A stretch of DNA of 64,000 nucleotides from contig QPMI01000561.1 in the NCBI GenBank assembly GCA_004431415.1, positions 25,075-89,074 of the forward strand, read 5' to 3'. The stretch comes from Cyanophora paradoxa (Eukaryota; Glaucocystophyceae; Cyanophorales; Cyanophoraceae). Positions 11,579 through 23,467 of this stretch are shown here, piece by piece. The position numbers and the translations under genes were made by a program. The notes beneath the pieces were generated by a model. It had not been told where the DNA came from. It did no database searches and was given only the letters and a program-made list of their open reading frames with translations. Position 1 is the stretch's first letter. Each line of letters begins with the position of its first letter.

Positions 11579-12216
11579 CTTCGCTCCAGCCGCGCGCTTT
11601 GCGCCGCCTCCCCAGCGGCCCGTCATTGCACCCATCGCGCCTCCGCCCTGCGCCGTGGCGGCTCTGTTCATGAGCATTGTACAATAACAGGGTATCTTGT
11701 TTAGCTGCATCAACATCCAGTCGCGATGCGCCGCCGGAGCCGCGCCCGGGGTTGCCGACCTCCGACCGTCGCGCCTCTGCTGGACGGGGCCCGACGCCGC
11801 GCGCACGCGGCTGGGATCCCCGCCGCTGCGGCAACTGCGGGTCTCATTCGCGCAGACTGGCCTGGCGAAAGGCTTCACAGCATGGGCGACCGTGCGCTCC
11901 GCATCGACCGCTGGCTCTGGGCGGTGCACGGCCAGTGAGTTCCTCTAGTTCACCCCGAATTGCACGATGCCCTCTCAACGCGCGCCGGTCGGACTGCGGG
12001 CGTCCTTTCCTGGCTATCCTAGCGCCGCATCTGGTCTTAACATCCGAGGCTCCAGCTGGACGCGCTATAAGCCTCGAGCCTCTGCGCGCGGCACATAGCT
12101 AGTGCATGCATTATGAACAAATGCTCTAGGCCGAGGAGAAGATGAGAGGGGGGGGGGGGGGGGGGGGGGGGGCGCGGGGAGGAAGAGGGCGACATGTACA
12201 GCTGCAGCTTCCCCTG
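11579..12216. other. Gene-free convergent region
   Basis: About 640 bases between the NDUFA3-like stop and the stop of the minus-strand membrane protein. Short frames exist on both strands, but none shows a recognisable domain or the exon/intron grammar of the neighbours. A 25-base G tract lies at 12148-12172. Confidence 0.35.
12148..12172 (+). repeat. Poly-G tract, 25 bases
   Basis: An uninterrupted run of 25 G in intergenic DNA. Its exact length is likely unreliable in the assembly. Confidence 0.95.
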
Positions 12217-13290
12217 CTATGCTAACCGCATGGCGAACTTCTTGTCGCCGGAGGTCGCCACGGGGACGCCACAGTGGTCGTGGTCGAGGTCACCCGCCCG
12301 CCCCGTCGGGACCTGCAGCACCGTGACCTGCGCACCGCCGGCCTGAGCGGCGGGCCGGGCCGGGCCGGGCGCCAGGGAGCGCCCGGGGCGGGGTCGGGCC
12401 TTGAGCGTGCTTGCGATGCACACGCCGAGGAGTATCGCGAAGACGTAAAAGAGATCCACCATCATCGCCTGCCCGCGGTCGCCGCGGTGAGAACCCGGCA
12501 GGGAAAGCGCGGCGCTCACGGGCCGGGGCCTGGGCCGGGCTGACCTGCATGTTGATGACCTGGGCATGAGAGCAGCGCGGTCAGTTGGGCTCGAAAAGCA
12601 ATATGCGCTCTAGATTATAGAAGCTGTCTGCCGTGAGCGGCGCTGCCGCGCGGCAGTGCTGTCCGAAGTCGAAGCGCCGCCGGCTCCGATCCGAACGCCG
12701 GCGGCGCCGTGCGGCGGAGCGAGGACGCACGTGCGGGATCACATAGGCCATGTCGAACAGGACGGTCCCAGAGCGGAAGCCGGCGCTCGTCTTGTCGAGG
12801 GCGGCGAGCTCGGTCGTTAGGCGGAGCCGCTTCACCAGGAACTCCGCGATCTGACGGGGCTGCGGTCAGCAAGCAGCTGCGGCGTGCTGAGTGCGGGGCG
12901 ACAGCAGTGCCTGGACGAGAACGGTGAACACAGCGAATCCGTAGTAGAAGGCCTGTGGTCAACGCGGTCAGCAGCGAGCGCGGCTCGGGACCGGCTCGAA
13001 CGCTTGAACACGCACATTGCTGTCCAGAGAGTAGCCGAAATACGTCGCGCTCTTGGGGCCGAATGCTGCGGCGGGTCGAGGCGATGTCAGCAGGCCGCCG
13101 CCCGTGCCGCGCTCATCCAACGAGACGCGCACCGAAGAACGAGGACACTGCGCCTTGTTGCGAGTGCGGGCACATTTGGGTGAAATTGATCCAGGCGACT
13201 CGCACGTATCCCCCCCTGGCAGCCGCAGCTGAGCCGAGCCGCCACTGAGCCGCGACTGAGCCGCCGCCGCACCCTCGAGCATGCGCAGTT
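12217..13290 (-). CDS. Unrecognised multi-exon membrane protein
   Basis: Minus-strand exons linked by GTGCG...CTGAC...CAG introns give VAWINFTQMCPHSQQGAVSS, FGPKSATYFGYSLDSN, AFYYGFAVFTVLVQALL, IAEFLVKRLRLTTELAALDK with TSAGFRSGTVLFDMAYVIPH, VINMQ, and MMVDLFYVFAILLGVCIAST, ending at a TAG at 12217. At least two hydrophobic membrane segments are visible. I do not recognise the family. The last exon or exons before the stop are uncertain because the region is very GC-rich. The gene is divergent from the lipase gene that starts at 13330, with a very short gap. The start codon was not determined. Confidence 0.4.
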
Positions 13291-13329
13291 CATCGAACGC
13301 GCGCGGCCGCGGGCCTCTCGAGCGCTGAG

Positions 13330-16300
13330 ATGTCGTCGGCACTGGACGAAGCGGCCGCTGCTGCTGCTGCCGCGGCGGCCACGGACTGGGTCGTCGTGTC
13401 CGGCGGCAGTGAGCTCGACGTGTGGAGCGCCGCGAGCCTCGAGGGCGCCCGCACTGCGTTTGTGGAGGCTGAGTTCGATGCGACGATAAGCGCGCTCGTC
13501 TCCTTGGCCATGGGCGCCTCGTCCTCCACGAGCGAGGCCGGTTTCTTCGCGGCAGCGTCCGAGCTGCGCCAGCTCAAAGCCCACGTCGTGCGCGCGGGCC
13601 GCGCATGCGCAGCGCTCTGCATCCGCCGGGAGCTCATGCGGTCGCCGCAGATGACCCTCACGCGCACTCTGGATGCAAGCGCCGCGAGGTCCGATTTGGG
13701 CCGAAACACGCGCGCTCTCCCTTCAGGGCCTTCACCCCCTCACGCCGCCTCGCAGCCCGAGGCGGCGGCGCGACGGGCGGCACCTCGGGAACGACGGCTT
13801 TGTCTCTGTGCTGACGCTGTGCATCAGCATGGCGCGTCGGATGAGAGCGGTATGGCAGTTTTGTTTCAGGAGTTTGTAGTTCTGGAGCCCTCGGCCCGCG
13901 ACGTTGCGGGCAGGCGGCGGAGCAGCTGGCCGAGAAGCGGCGGGGGATGATGCGGATCATGCTCGCGCTGGAGGAGAAGAAATTGGCGCGGCGCATCGGC
14001 ACGTACCGCGAGCAGCTCGGGGTCTTCGTCCAGGCGCGCCGGCCCGATCCCGCACCCGACCCGCCCCTCGAACGCCCTCCAACGCGGCCCGCCGGCAGAT
14101 GGCCGAGTGCGCGGGGATCATCGCGCGGGACGCGGGCCAGGGCGGTCTCTTCCTCGCCGAGGCGCGCGGCCCGTACCCCTCCCCGCGCCCCGTACCCCCC
14201 CCTGAGGCCGGCCGCCGGCGGCAGGAGAAGAAGCGGGAGCACGACATGCTCTCGCGCGTCGCGCGCATCTCCACGATCCCCTTCTTCGGCGAGGCGTTCG
14301 GCCTCCAGGCGCGCCCCCGGAACTCCGGGGAGGCTCTGGCCGGCTTGGGCTCATCCCCGTACCCCCCCTCGCAGTACGAGCCGCCCTTCCGCACGTTTCT
14401 TCGCGTCATCTTCCTCGCCTGCGCCTCCATGTTTGCTTGTCCCCCCGCAAACCTCCCGCAACCCTCACGCTCCCCAGATCGAGGACTGTACCCCTGGCGG
14501 GATCCATGCCCCTCGCGTCGGCGGCTGCCGTAGCGGCTGCCGCGGAGAGCGTCGACCCACCTCCGTGCGACCCAAGCTCGAGCCGCGCCGCGCCGCCGCG
14601 CCCCTCCTCCCTCCCCTGACGCGGCGGCAGGCCGGCCCCCGCGCGCTCCTCGAACCTCTTCACCTCGCTGTTCCAGCGCGTCTCGAACGACCTGGTGAGC
14701 GGGTGCCGTGCGCCTCGGGGCGCGCCCCGTGCGATGGGCGCCGCAGCTCGGCCCGAGGATCGACCTGCTGCAGAGCACCAAAGCCGTCATGCACGGTGCG
14801 CTGCCCGGCCGCGCCCCCAATCCCGTGCGCGTACCCCCGGCGAGATCCCCCGCACAGGCGCCCTCTTCAACATCTTCCCAGAGCAGGCGGCCGCCCAGGT
14901 GCATCCCACCCCGCGCTCCCGTACCCCTCGAGCCCCTGAATCCGTACCCCAGTTCGAGGAGGCGAAGGCCCGCGCCGACGTTGCTTTCATCCGAACGGTG
15001 CGGCGGGCCGATACTTACTCCCCCCCCGCCCCCCCCGGCTCCTCGAACGCGTACCCCAGTTCTGGAACATTACGGAGATGCCGCTCGTCCGCACCCTCTC
15101 CAAGCTGCCGCTCGTCCAGCTCGCGTGGTACCCCCCTCCGCCCCTGCCGCACCCCCGGGGCCGCCGGGCGCGATGGCGGGGTGCGCAGCATCGACTCGTT
15201 CTGCATCCGCCCGGGGCCCCTGCGGATCTGGGTCCGCGGCAGCGATGAGGAGCTCGTCCTCCAGCCGCCCTCCCTGCCCCCCTCCGTCGTCGCCGACGCC
15301 TCCGGTACCCCCCGGGCTCCCGGGCCCCCGGGGCCGCGATCGGCCACGGGGGCGCCTTTTTAACCCCGCCGCCAGGCGAGCCGATGCCGATCCGGGCGCT
15401 GTACCTGTGCGCGAACCCGCGCACCGCCCTCCTCCCCTCCGCCGCCCTCCTCGCCCCCTGCGCCTACCCCCCGCCCGCCCCGCCCGCCGTCCCCGTACCC
15501 CTCGGCGCCGTCGAGCTGCAGCCGATGGGCCGCTCCCTCGGGACCGAGCTCAGCCCCCTCCCCTCCCGCCCCGCGTACCCGGACGACGACGAGGGCGCCG
15601 AACCCGTACCCCCCACGGTGGCCGTGGAGGGGGAGGACGAGTGGGAGGAGGTCGTCGCGGTGGCCCCCGCGCCCCCGGGCCCCGGCTCGCCGCGCCCGCG
15701 GCCCCGCACCCCGCCCCCGGACCTCCACCGCCACCCCCCCGCCTCCCAGCAACACGTACCCCCCTCCACGCTGGCGGCGCTCGACCTGGAGGGGGCGACC
15801 CCGAGGCCGACGAGGCCCCGCCCCGTTCGCGGGGCACGGGCCGGCGCACCTCCCCCGCCCCCGCACCACGCCCACGCGGCGCGGCCGCCCCCGCGCGTGC
15901 AGTCGCTGCGGGGCTCGGCGCCGGCGGGGCCGGGGCAGCTCAGCGCCGGCCTCATCGTGCACCTCCACGGCGGCGGCTTCGTCGCCCAGACCTCCTGCTC
16001 CCACGAGGCCCGCCCCGCCCCGGCCCGGCCCCCCCCCGCCCCCCTCCTCTCCTCCCTTACGCCGCCGCAGGGCTACCTGCGGGAGTGGGCGAAGGACACC
16101 GACGCGCCGATCGTCTCCGTGCGCCCCCCTCCCCCGGCCCCGCTCCCGCACGGCGCACCCCTCCCGCGACGCCCCGGCCGCGCAGATCGACTACCGGCTG
16201 GCCCCCGAGCACCCCTTCCCCGTGCCCTTCGAGGAGGCGCCCCGCTCGCTCCCTCCCCGCGCCCCAACGCCCCCGCAAGCTGACAGAGGCCCCGCCAGTG

Positions 16301-17329
16301 CTACTACGCCTACACGTGGGCCCTCCAGAACTGCCGCCTCCTCGGTACCCCTGCTCCCCTCATTCTCGTCCCGCCCGTGATTTCCTGCACCCGCAGGATC
16401 GACGGGGGAGCGCGTGGCGCTGGTGGGCGACTCGGCGGGGGGTAACCTCGCCGCCGCCATCGCCCTCCGGGTCGGCGTACCCCGCCCGGACCGCTTCCCG
16501 CCCTCTTACCCGCGCCCGCGCCCAGTGCGCCCAGGAGGGCACGCGGGGGCCGGACGGTCTTGTGCTCGTGTACCCCGCCCTGTACCTCTCGGACGCTGTC
16601 CGTATACCCCCTCCCCGATCCGCGCGCCGGCTCTGACGGGGGCGGCAGCCCTCCCCCTCGCGCCTGCTCTCCGTTATCGACCCCATGATCCCCACCAGCT
16701 TCCTCGTACCCCCCTCGCCCTCGCGCGCCCGCCCGTACCCCGCGCCAATCTCGTACCCCCGCAGCTGCGCTGCCTGCACTCCTACGTGCCCCCCGGGGTC
16801 GACCCCCTCTCCTCCCCCTTCCTCTCCCCCGCCGGTCAGGCGCCTTCCCCCCTAGCCTCTTCCCCCCTCTCACTTCGCACCCCTCCAGTCGCCCCCGACG
16901 AGCTTCTCGCGAAGCTGCCTCCCGTCTACGTCACCGCCGGTACCCCCCGTCCCGCGCGGACCCGGACCCGTTCCCCCACCCACTCCGGGGTACAGGCACG
17001 CTCGACCCTCTGCTGGACGATGCCGTATATTTTGTCCGCCGGCTGCGGGCCCTTTCCCGCAAGGTCTGCTGCCACCGTACCCCTCCCAATCCCCTCCGTT
17101 TCGACCCTGTACCCCCGCAGGTCCGCTTCAAGATCTGGTACGGCTTTCCGCACGGGTTCGTGCGCGGGCCGCGGCGCTCGCTCCGCCCCTCCCGGGCGCC
17201 TGCTGAGCCGCTGGGCCGGGTGGCAGCTTCCTGAACATGGGCCTGGCGGTGCCGGCGACGCGGGCGGCGATCAAGCAGTGCTCGTATTGGCTCAAGGAGG
17301 TCCTCCGCGTCCACATCCGCCTCCCGTAG
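13330..17329 (+). CDS. Hormone-sensitive-lipase-family alpha/beta hydrolase
   Basis: The HSL family hydrolyses acylglycerols and other esters. A long N-terminal part (ATG at 13330, Ala-rich, then helical exons with EKRRGMMRIMLALEEKKLAR near 13,935 and FFGEAFGLQ near 14,285) precedes the catalytic domain. There the key motifs are HLHGGGFVAQT near 15,960-15,990 (oxyanion-hole HGGG), YRLAPEHPFP near 16,192-16,222, VALVGDSAGGNLAAA near 16,420-16,455 (nucleophile Ser in GDSAG), DGLVLVYPAL, LDPLLDDAVYFVRRL near 17,003-17,050 (acid) and YGFPHGF near 17,140 (His). It ends with LKEVLRVHIRLP and TAG at 17327. About 20 introns, many starting GTACCCC. All catalytic residues are present. It resembles LIPE-type proteins rather than short bacterial esterases because of the long N-terminal region. 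Confidence 0.75.
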
Positions 17330-17748
17330 CGCCGCCTGCCAGGCCGGCACTCGCGCGCCTTCAACAGAGTCGCGCTGATTGTGAGCTTTCCGAACGCCGG
17401 GGCCGCCGGGCCGGGGGGCGCAGGGGCGCTGCATGCGCATATGCATATGCCGAGCTAGCGCCGCGCGTGCCGCGGCCGCAGTGCGGGTCCGCGAATCTGG
17501 GCCGGGCGTACCGCAGCTCAGCGGCTGCTAGCTACGAGTCTGCAGCTAGCGCGAGCATTCCCCTGAGGCTGCAGGGGCGCTGCGCATGCGGGTCCGCGAA
17601 TCTGGTCGTATAACGTTGCGTGCTGCGAGTCTGCAGCTAGCGCTGCACATTCCAGCTCGTTGCGCCGGCCATGGTTGGAGCTGTGCATGCGCATATGCAT
17701 GAGCGTGCTGCGTGCAGCGTGCAGTCAAAAGGGGTACAATCAAATACG
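17330..17748. repeat. Upstream region of legumain with paired short repeats
   Basis: An 18-base unit, gcgggtccgcgaatctgg, occurs at 17483-17500 and 17588-17605. A second 18-base unit, cgagtctgcagctagcgc, occurs at 17535-17552 and 17626-17643. gcatgcgcatatgcat-type palindromes lie near 17,430-17,450 and 17,685-17,702. Together they form a degenerate duplication of about 100 bases just before the legumain start, so they may include its promoter. Confidence 0.55.
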
Positions 17749-20299
17749 ATGCGGCTGCTCGGCGTCCTCCTCCTGCTCGCGGCGGCGCATGCGGCGGTCG
17801 GAATCGGTCTGCGCGGCGACGCCGGAGGCTCGCCGCTCTGGCCTCCGCCGTCGTACACGAATGAACGGGGCTCGTACAAGAGCGCGGGCGGAGAGCCCGC
17901 GTACAAGCGGGCGGAGAGCGCGGCGGTTCCACAGAACTGGGCAGTTCTCGTCGCCGGGAGCCGCGGCTGGTGGAACTACAGGCACCAAGCGGACGTGTCT
18001 CACGCCTATCAGATCCTTCACAAAATGGGCTTCCCTGGTGAGCTTCTGACGGTGTAGTGGGCGCTCTGTGCGCGCGCAACCGCCTGACGTATGCGGCTCA
18101 GACTCCAACATCATCACCGTGAGAACCTGTGATTTCCCGCTTCGTACGCGCAGCGCAGAGAGCCCAAAAGTCTCTTGCAGATGATGTACGACGACTTGGC
18201 ATGGAATCCCCAGGCGAGCAGCGCGTTCTCGCGGGTGGCGCGCGCTAGCACTGATCGATCGGCGGCCCGCGGCCGCGGCCGCGTCCGCAGAATCCTTTCC
18301 CGGGCAACATCATCAACCAGGCGCGCTCGTTTCGAGCACGGCTTGTTCTTTCTCGTGCCTGACGCACGGGTCTTCTTCCGTGTACGTGCGTGCAGCCTGG
18401 CGGCAAGAACGTCTACGTCCGCCCGGATTACGGGAACGACAGCGTCTCTGCGGACAACCTCTTCGCCGTCCTGCGGGGCCGTGCGGACAGGATCCGGGAC
18501 TGGAACGGGGACGGGAAGCCCAAGGTCCTGCGCTCGGGACCCATGGACCGCGTCCTCGTCTACTTCAGGTGCCCGCCCCGCACGCGCGCGGGGCGCCGCT
18601 TTCGCGCGCGGGGCGCCGCTGACGCGTCCCCGCAGCGACCACGGCGCCGTCGGGATGATCGCCATGCCGGATGGCAGCCTCGTCTTCGCGAAGGCGTGCC
18701 GGATCGAATCCGAGCCGAGGCCGCCTCCGCCAGCGCTGATCGCGGGGCGGGGGCGCGCGCGCGCAGGACCTGGTGGACCTCCTGCTCGACATGTACCGCA
18801 AGCGGCGCTTCCGCGAGCTCGTCTTCTACATGGAGGCCTGCGAGTCCGGCTCCATGTTCGAGGCGCGCCCGCGCCGCGCGGCCGACCTCGGTCTCGCTCG
18901 GGCCCGGAGCCGAGCGCCGCGCCGCGCCGCAGGACCTGCTCCCGGACAACGCGCGCATCTTCGCCACGACGTGCGCCCGGCGGCGCCCTCCCCGCCGCGG
19001 CGCCGGGGGGCCGGGCGTCGACGCGCGGCGCGCAGGGCGGCGAACGCGCAGGAGAGCTCCTACGCGTGCTACTTCGACGACGCGCGGGGCACGTACCTCG
19101 GCGACCTCTACTCCGTCTCCTGGCTCGAGGTGCGGGCCCCGCCGCCGCCGCTCCCGGTGCGGCCCCGCGAGCGGGCGCGGGGCAGAACACGGAGGCGACG
19201 GCGCCCGAGTGCGAGACCCTCGAGCAGCAGTTCAAGGCCGTGCGCAACCTCACCAGATCGAGGTGCCCCGCCGGGCCCTCCGCCGAGACCTCGGGCGCGG
19301 GGTCTGACGGGGCGGGGCGGGCGGGGCGGGGCGGGGCGGGCAGCCACGTGATGCAGTTCGGGGACCTGGACGTCGCGCGCCAGCCCCTCTCCAACTACAT
19401 GGCCTTCCTCCACGAGACGGGGCCCCTACCCGCGGCCGCCGCCGCCTCCAAGCCGGGGCCCTTCCGCCCGCCCCCGAACCCCTGCCCGTGCGCGGCCCCT
19501 GGCCGCCCGCCGCCGTCCCTCCGAGCCGGCTCGATCGCTGCGCCGCGGCAGGCCTCCGGAGGCCGGAGGGGCGGGGGCCCACCCGGCCGCCGCCGACGCG
19601 TCAGCGCCCGGGACGCGCCCCTCGAGGTGCCCTCGCCCGCCGCGCGCCCGCCCGCGTCCGCCGACTGCGCGCGCGCCTGCAGGCGATGGTCCGGGCCTCG
19701 GCGCGCCTCCCCAACGGCCTGCAGCGGGTGCCCTTCCCACCAACCCTCACCGGGCGCTACCGGCCGCCCCGGCTCCTCTGATCCCCGCCGGCTCAGATGG
19801 CGGCGGCGAGCGAGGCGCGCGCGGAGGTGCAGCGACGGCGCCGGGCGGACGCTCTGTTCGCTGCCATCGGCGAGCGCGCGGCGGCGGCGGCCGGCGGCGG
19901 CGCCTCGCTCGCGGAGCGGCCGCTGCGGGGCGGGCGGCCGCCGCGCGACTGGCGCTGCTACAAGCACGCCGTGCGCGAGTACGTGCGCGCCTGCGGGGCC
20001 GCCGTGCCCCTCGCCGAGTACGCCCTCAAGGTCTGCCCCCGCCCCGCCCCGCCTCCCAAATCCACTCTAGGCCTGGATCTACATGCGGTCCTCTAGACCG
20101 TCACGGCGTCGGGGAGCCCGGCGGGGCGCGGGGCTCGCGCGGGGCTAGCTCACGCGGGGCGGGGCGGGGGCAGTACGCGTACGTGCTGGCGAACTTCTGC
20201 GAGGCGGGGCTCGGCCGCGAGGCCGCGCGCGAGGTCCTCGCCGGCGTCTGCGGCGCGGAGGCCGCCCCCGGCCCGCCCCTCGACCCCGAGCTCTCCTAG
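17749..20299 (+). CDS. Legumain (asparaginyl endopeptidase, peptidase C13)
   Basis: Legumain cleaves after Asn in lysosomes or vacuoles and matures by removal of a C-terminal prodomain. The start at 17749 gives a signal peptide ([16 protein letters not shown]). The catalytic domain follows: [78 protein letters not shown] with [18 protein letters not shown] (catalytic His, near 18,637) and [13 protein letters not shown] (catalytic Cys, near 18,823-18,862). Then [20 protein letters not shown] and the C-terminal stabilising domain ([37 protein letters not shown]), stop at 20297. Exon 1 is 17749-18037; exon 2 (18100-18116) is only 17 bases. Introns after 18210 and after 18320 begin GC rather than GT, and the protein-level match fixes them. 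All catalytic residues are intact. Confidence 0.9.
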
Positions 20300-20639
20300 G
20301 CCAGCCCGCGCCCGGCGGCCTGCCGCGCGCCCTGCAGCCGGCGCCGGCGCCCCCGCGGCCGCCCCGGCGCCCGGCCCGCCCGCATCATCGATATCGCGGC
20401 ATCTGCGTGCGGTATCGCATGCGCACGGTATGCGTGCGGCGCGCGCGTCCACGCGTACGGCCGCACGCGATGGAGCCTATATATGTATAGCTATATATAC
20501 CTACAAGAAATGCGCTACAATACGTGTACCCTCCCCACGTCACAGTGTGTACCCTCGCCACGAAAAATCCAGTTACCCCTATTTTGGAGCTCTTTTTGGA
20601 CTCCATTTATATATATTGCATATATTGCATCATTTTTGC

Positions 20640-21045
20640 AATTGGACTCGGGAGTCGGGACTCCGGGATCCCGAGTCCGGGAGTCCGGGATATCGATGGC
20701 CATGGCCCATGGCTAGGGGTGAGTATCGAGTCCACTGGTCGTATTGCTCGACTCGACTCGGTACCCGGTCGAATTGCTCGGACTCGGCTCGAGTCCGGGT
20801 AGAGTCGGAGGACTCGAGTCCCGGGATCGAATCCGGGGGGGGGCTAGAAGGGGCGTTTTGGGGTACTCGCACTCCTGGTTTCCTTGGCCCCCCCAGTTCG
20901 CGGATTCGCCCCCCCGAACTCGAGTCCAAGACTCGAGTCCTGGGGAATCGAACCCGACTCGAGTCGGATGCCCGAATTGCTCGGACTCGCTACCCGGTGG
21001 GTTTGCTCGAGTCGACTCGAGTCGGACTCGGACTCGGTGCACCCC
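20640..21045. repeat. GAGTC/GACTC-dense region
   Basis: The pentamer GAGTC or its complement GACTC, often as GACTCGAGTC or CTCGGACTCG, occurs dozens of times over about 400 bases, with no fixed period. It is bordered by a CCATGGCCATGG-type palindrome on each side (near 20,697-20,712 and 21,048-21,062). Confidence 0.7.
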
Positions 21046-21092
21046 TACCCATGGCCATGGCCAATCATTTGAATGGCCATATGGCCCGCCGC

Positions 21093-21109
21093 TAGGGTTG
21101 CCACTTACG
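21093..21109 (+). repeat. 17-base repeat, copy 1
   Basis: The word tagggttgccacttacg is found here and again at 22852-22868. In both places it is the point where GC-rich sequence passes into CTTAC/GTAAG-type or AT-rich repeat sequence, as if it marked the end of a repeat family. Confidence 0.6.
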
Positions 21110-21239
21110 GCGTAAGTCCCCCAAAAGGTCACCCGGGTGACCGTCGGACCCGGCGCGGCGGCGCCGGCTGCTCTGCGCGGCACTTGTCGGGCCCGCCGCC
21201 CGGGTACTGTAAACGTACGAATATATATCCGCCAGTACT

Positions 21240-21500
21240 GTAGGATGGCTTAAGCTTAAATTGCCGTGTAGTTAATTTTATAAATTGCCGAATTCGGCCA
21301 AAACCGGAATTAATTGCCGTACGTGGCGATAAATTGCAGAAACTCTGGATTTTTTCTATGGCGCCATACAAAAGCGGCTATTTTGCTCTACCCCCCGAGA
21401 ATTGCCGCGGCTCTAAATTGCCGAATTTGGCGTCTATAGATCTAGCTCGAGATCTAGAATTTGGCGCAAATTGCCGAATTTGGCGTCTAGAATATTAAGC
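21240..21500. repeat. AAATTGCCG motif array
   Basis: AAATTGCCG or close variants, often followed by AATTTGGCG or AATTCGGC, recurs at least seven times across about 250 bases with irregular spacing. It forms many small imperfect palindromes. Confidence 0.6.
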
Positions 21501-22851
21501 CTTTGTGTGGATCCCGGAGAGATCTAGATTCTAGAGGGGTCTCAGACTCTCAGGCTCTCAGCTGCTGATCTCTATATATATATTATATAGCGAATTCGAA
21601 GTCGCCGGGCGGCGAAATATCAATCAATTTAAGATGCTGACGGATTATATATAATTTTCGCCAGGATTACCGCGGGCGTTGCAATTGGCGAATTAAAGTG
21701 CCGTGGATATTAATTCGTACGTTTACGTACGTACGAATATATATTGTATGACGAATATATTTGATACTCTTTGACGAATATTTGATAATCTTGAGCGGAA
21801 ATTTTGTATGGAGTGGGGTACTAACGGCTGACCCGTCTATGGCGCCGGCGGAGTCGCGGGGCCGACGAAAATATGATGCCGTCGAACCATATATTTTCAC
21901 GATTTTCGGGTTTTGTCGAAATTAAGTCTCGACGAACATTTCTACGTTTACAGTACGCCGTCGCACACAGCACTACCTATCCTGCGATTCGTATCCAGTA
22001 CCCCACCGTATGTAAAAAAACCATCAGCAACAGTGCAACGTTAACTTCGATACTGGAGAACCAGCTGCAGAAATATTTAGTACGTGGGCTGCATATTTAT
22101 AGTACAAAAAGTTTTTGAGCGAAGTAACAAAGTTTTATCGCTCATGATCACTAGAGAGGCGGGGAGGGGGGGTACCGTTCGAAAAGGCCTTTAGCGCGGG
22201 AAAGCATGCCGGCGCCGCCCAAGCGTGTAGGCTACGGTGTAGCTAAGCGCCAGGCGTCGCCGCCGAGCTCCAGCGATGAAAGGCCGTCCAGCCGAGCAGC
22301 CACACCGCGCTGGAACCCCGAGCTCGAGGAGATCTGAGCTCGATCGCGAGCAGCTAGGGCTATAGCTAGCGCTAGCGGTTTCTCGACTTGTACAGTAACG
22401 TAACATTGACAGCAGCGATCTGCAGCGGCGGGGGCGGGGGGGGGCGGGGGGGGGCCTCCGCTGACGCCCCCTAGGGAGCGGTTTGGCCGGACCTACCAAA
22501 TATTTCCCGCCCACTAAAATGTCCAAAATCGCGAAGTACTAATTATTTTCCTGTACTAAATTAACCAGTTCTACAGTATTCTGCAAGCCGACCCGGCCGT
22601 CCCAGGCTGCCAGCTGCAGGGCCAATCAAAAAGTTTAGGGCCGTCCGAGTCCGCGACTCGGCGAGGTCGGCCAATCGAACGGACCGTCGACGTCCGCCGC
22701 GCGGTCCGCGTCATGAATTTCGAATCGATATCGGACTCGAGCTCATGATCATGAATTGAATCTCCTGTACCGGTCCGGTACCGTACCGGTACCGCGCGGC
22801 GCGCGGCGCGCCGGCGCCGCGCGCGCGCGCGGGCCGCGGCGCCGCGGCGGG

Positions 22852-22868
22852 TAGGGTTGCCACTTACG
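22852..22868 (+). repeat. 17-base repeat, copy 2
   Basis: Second copy of the word at 21093-21109. It is followed by an AT-rich stretch with several GAAAATTTTC-type palindromes (22,880-22,960), which recur in diverged form near 23,290-23,330. Confidence 0.6.
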
Positions 22869-23366
22869 ACCAGTGAAGGAAAAATTTCACTTTCCAAACT
22901 TTCAACTTGAAAATTTTCATGTAAATTTTCAGAAAATTTTCACTGCCAAAAAGAGCCATGAAAACTTTTAATATATTTGCAAAGGGGGTACTTCTGAAGC
23001 TGCTGTTCTGGGGGTGTTTGACGCCGAAAATGAGGGTCAAATACGCCAGAATACGAGATAGTTGAAGGCCACACAGCTCTTGCGGTCTCAGATGTTGTTG
23101 AGGGACCGGGAAAGGCACCCCTAAGGAACCGTACCCCCTTTCTTCAACCTGAAAAGAACGGCAAAGGCGCATGAAATGACATTTAGAGGTCGCGTATGAC
23201 ATTGCAAAGCATAGCGCTTCTGTTTAGACGCTTGTTTGGAGCGAGATGTGTATCACTTTTGCTGTGCAAGTAAACTTTGTATGGTGAAAATATTTGCTGA
23301 AAGTTTTCGAAAGTTTACTGAAAGTTTTCAGGGTCCCTTTGGAATAATAAAATTTCACAAACACTG

Positions 23367-23467
23367 CTTACGACTTACAGACTTACGCGTAAGTCCGTAA
23401 GTGTAAGTGGCGACTTACACTTACGGGCCCCCGAAATGGGACTTACGGCCGTAAGTCGTAAGTCCCC
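23367..23467. repeat. CTTAC/GTAAG palindromic array 1
   Basis: Alternating CTTACG and CGTAAG words make nested palindromes over 100 bases. Confidence 0.65.

Noticed and set aside
11069-11929. 286-codon minus-strand frame over the SYS1/NDUFA3-like region
   Set aside because: It overlaps supported exons on both strands and has shadow-like Arg/Pro/Ala composition.
22864-23202. 112-codon minus-strand frame in the repeat mosaic
   Set aside because: Half of it is a translation of GAAAATTTTC-type repeats; there is no domain, and no splice or promoter support.
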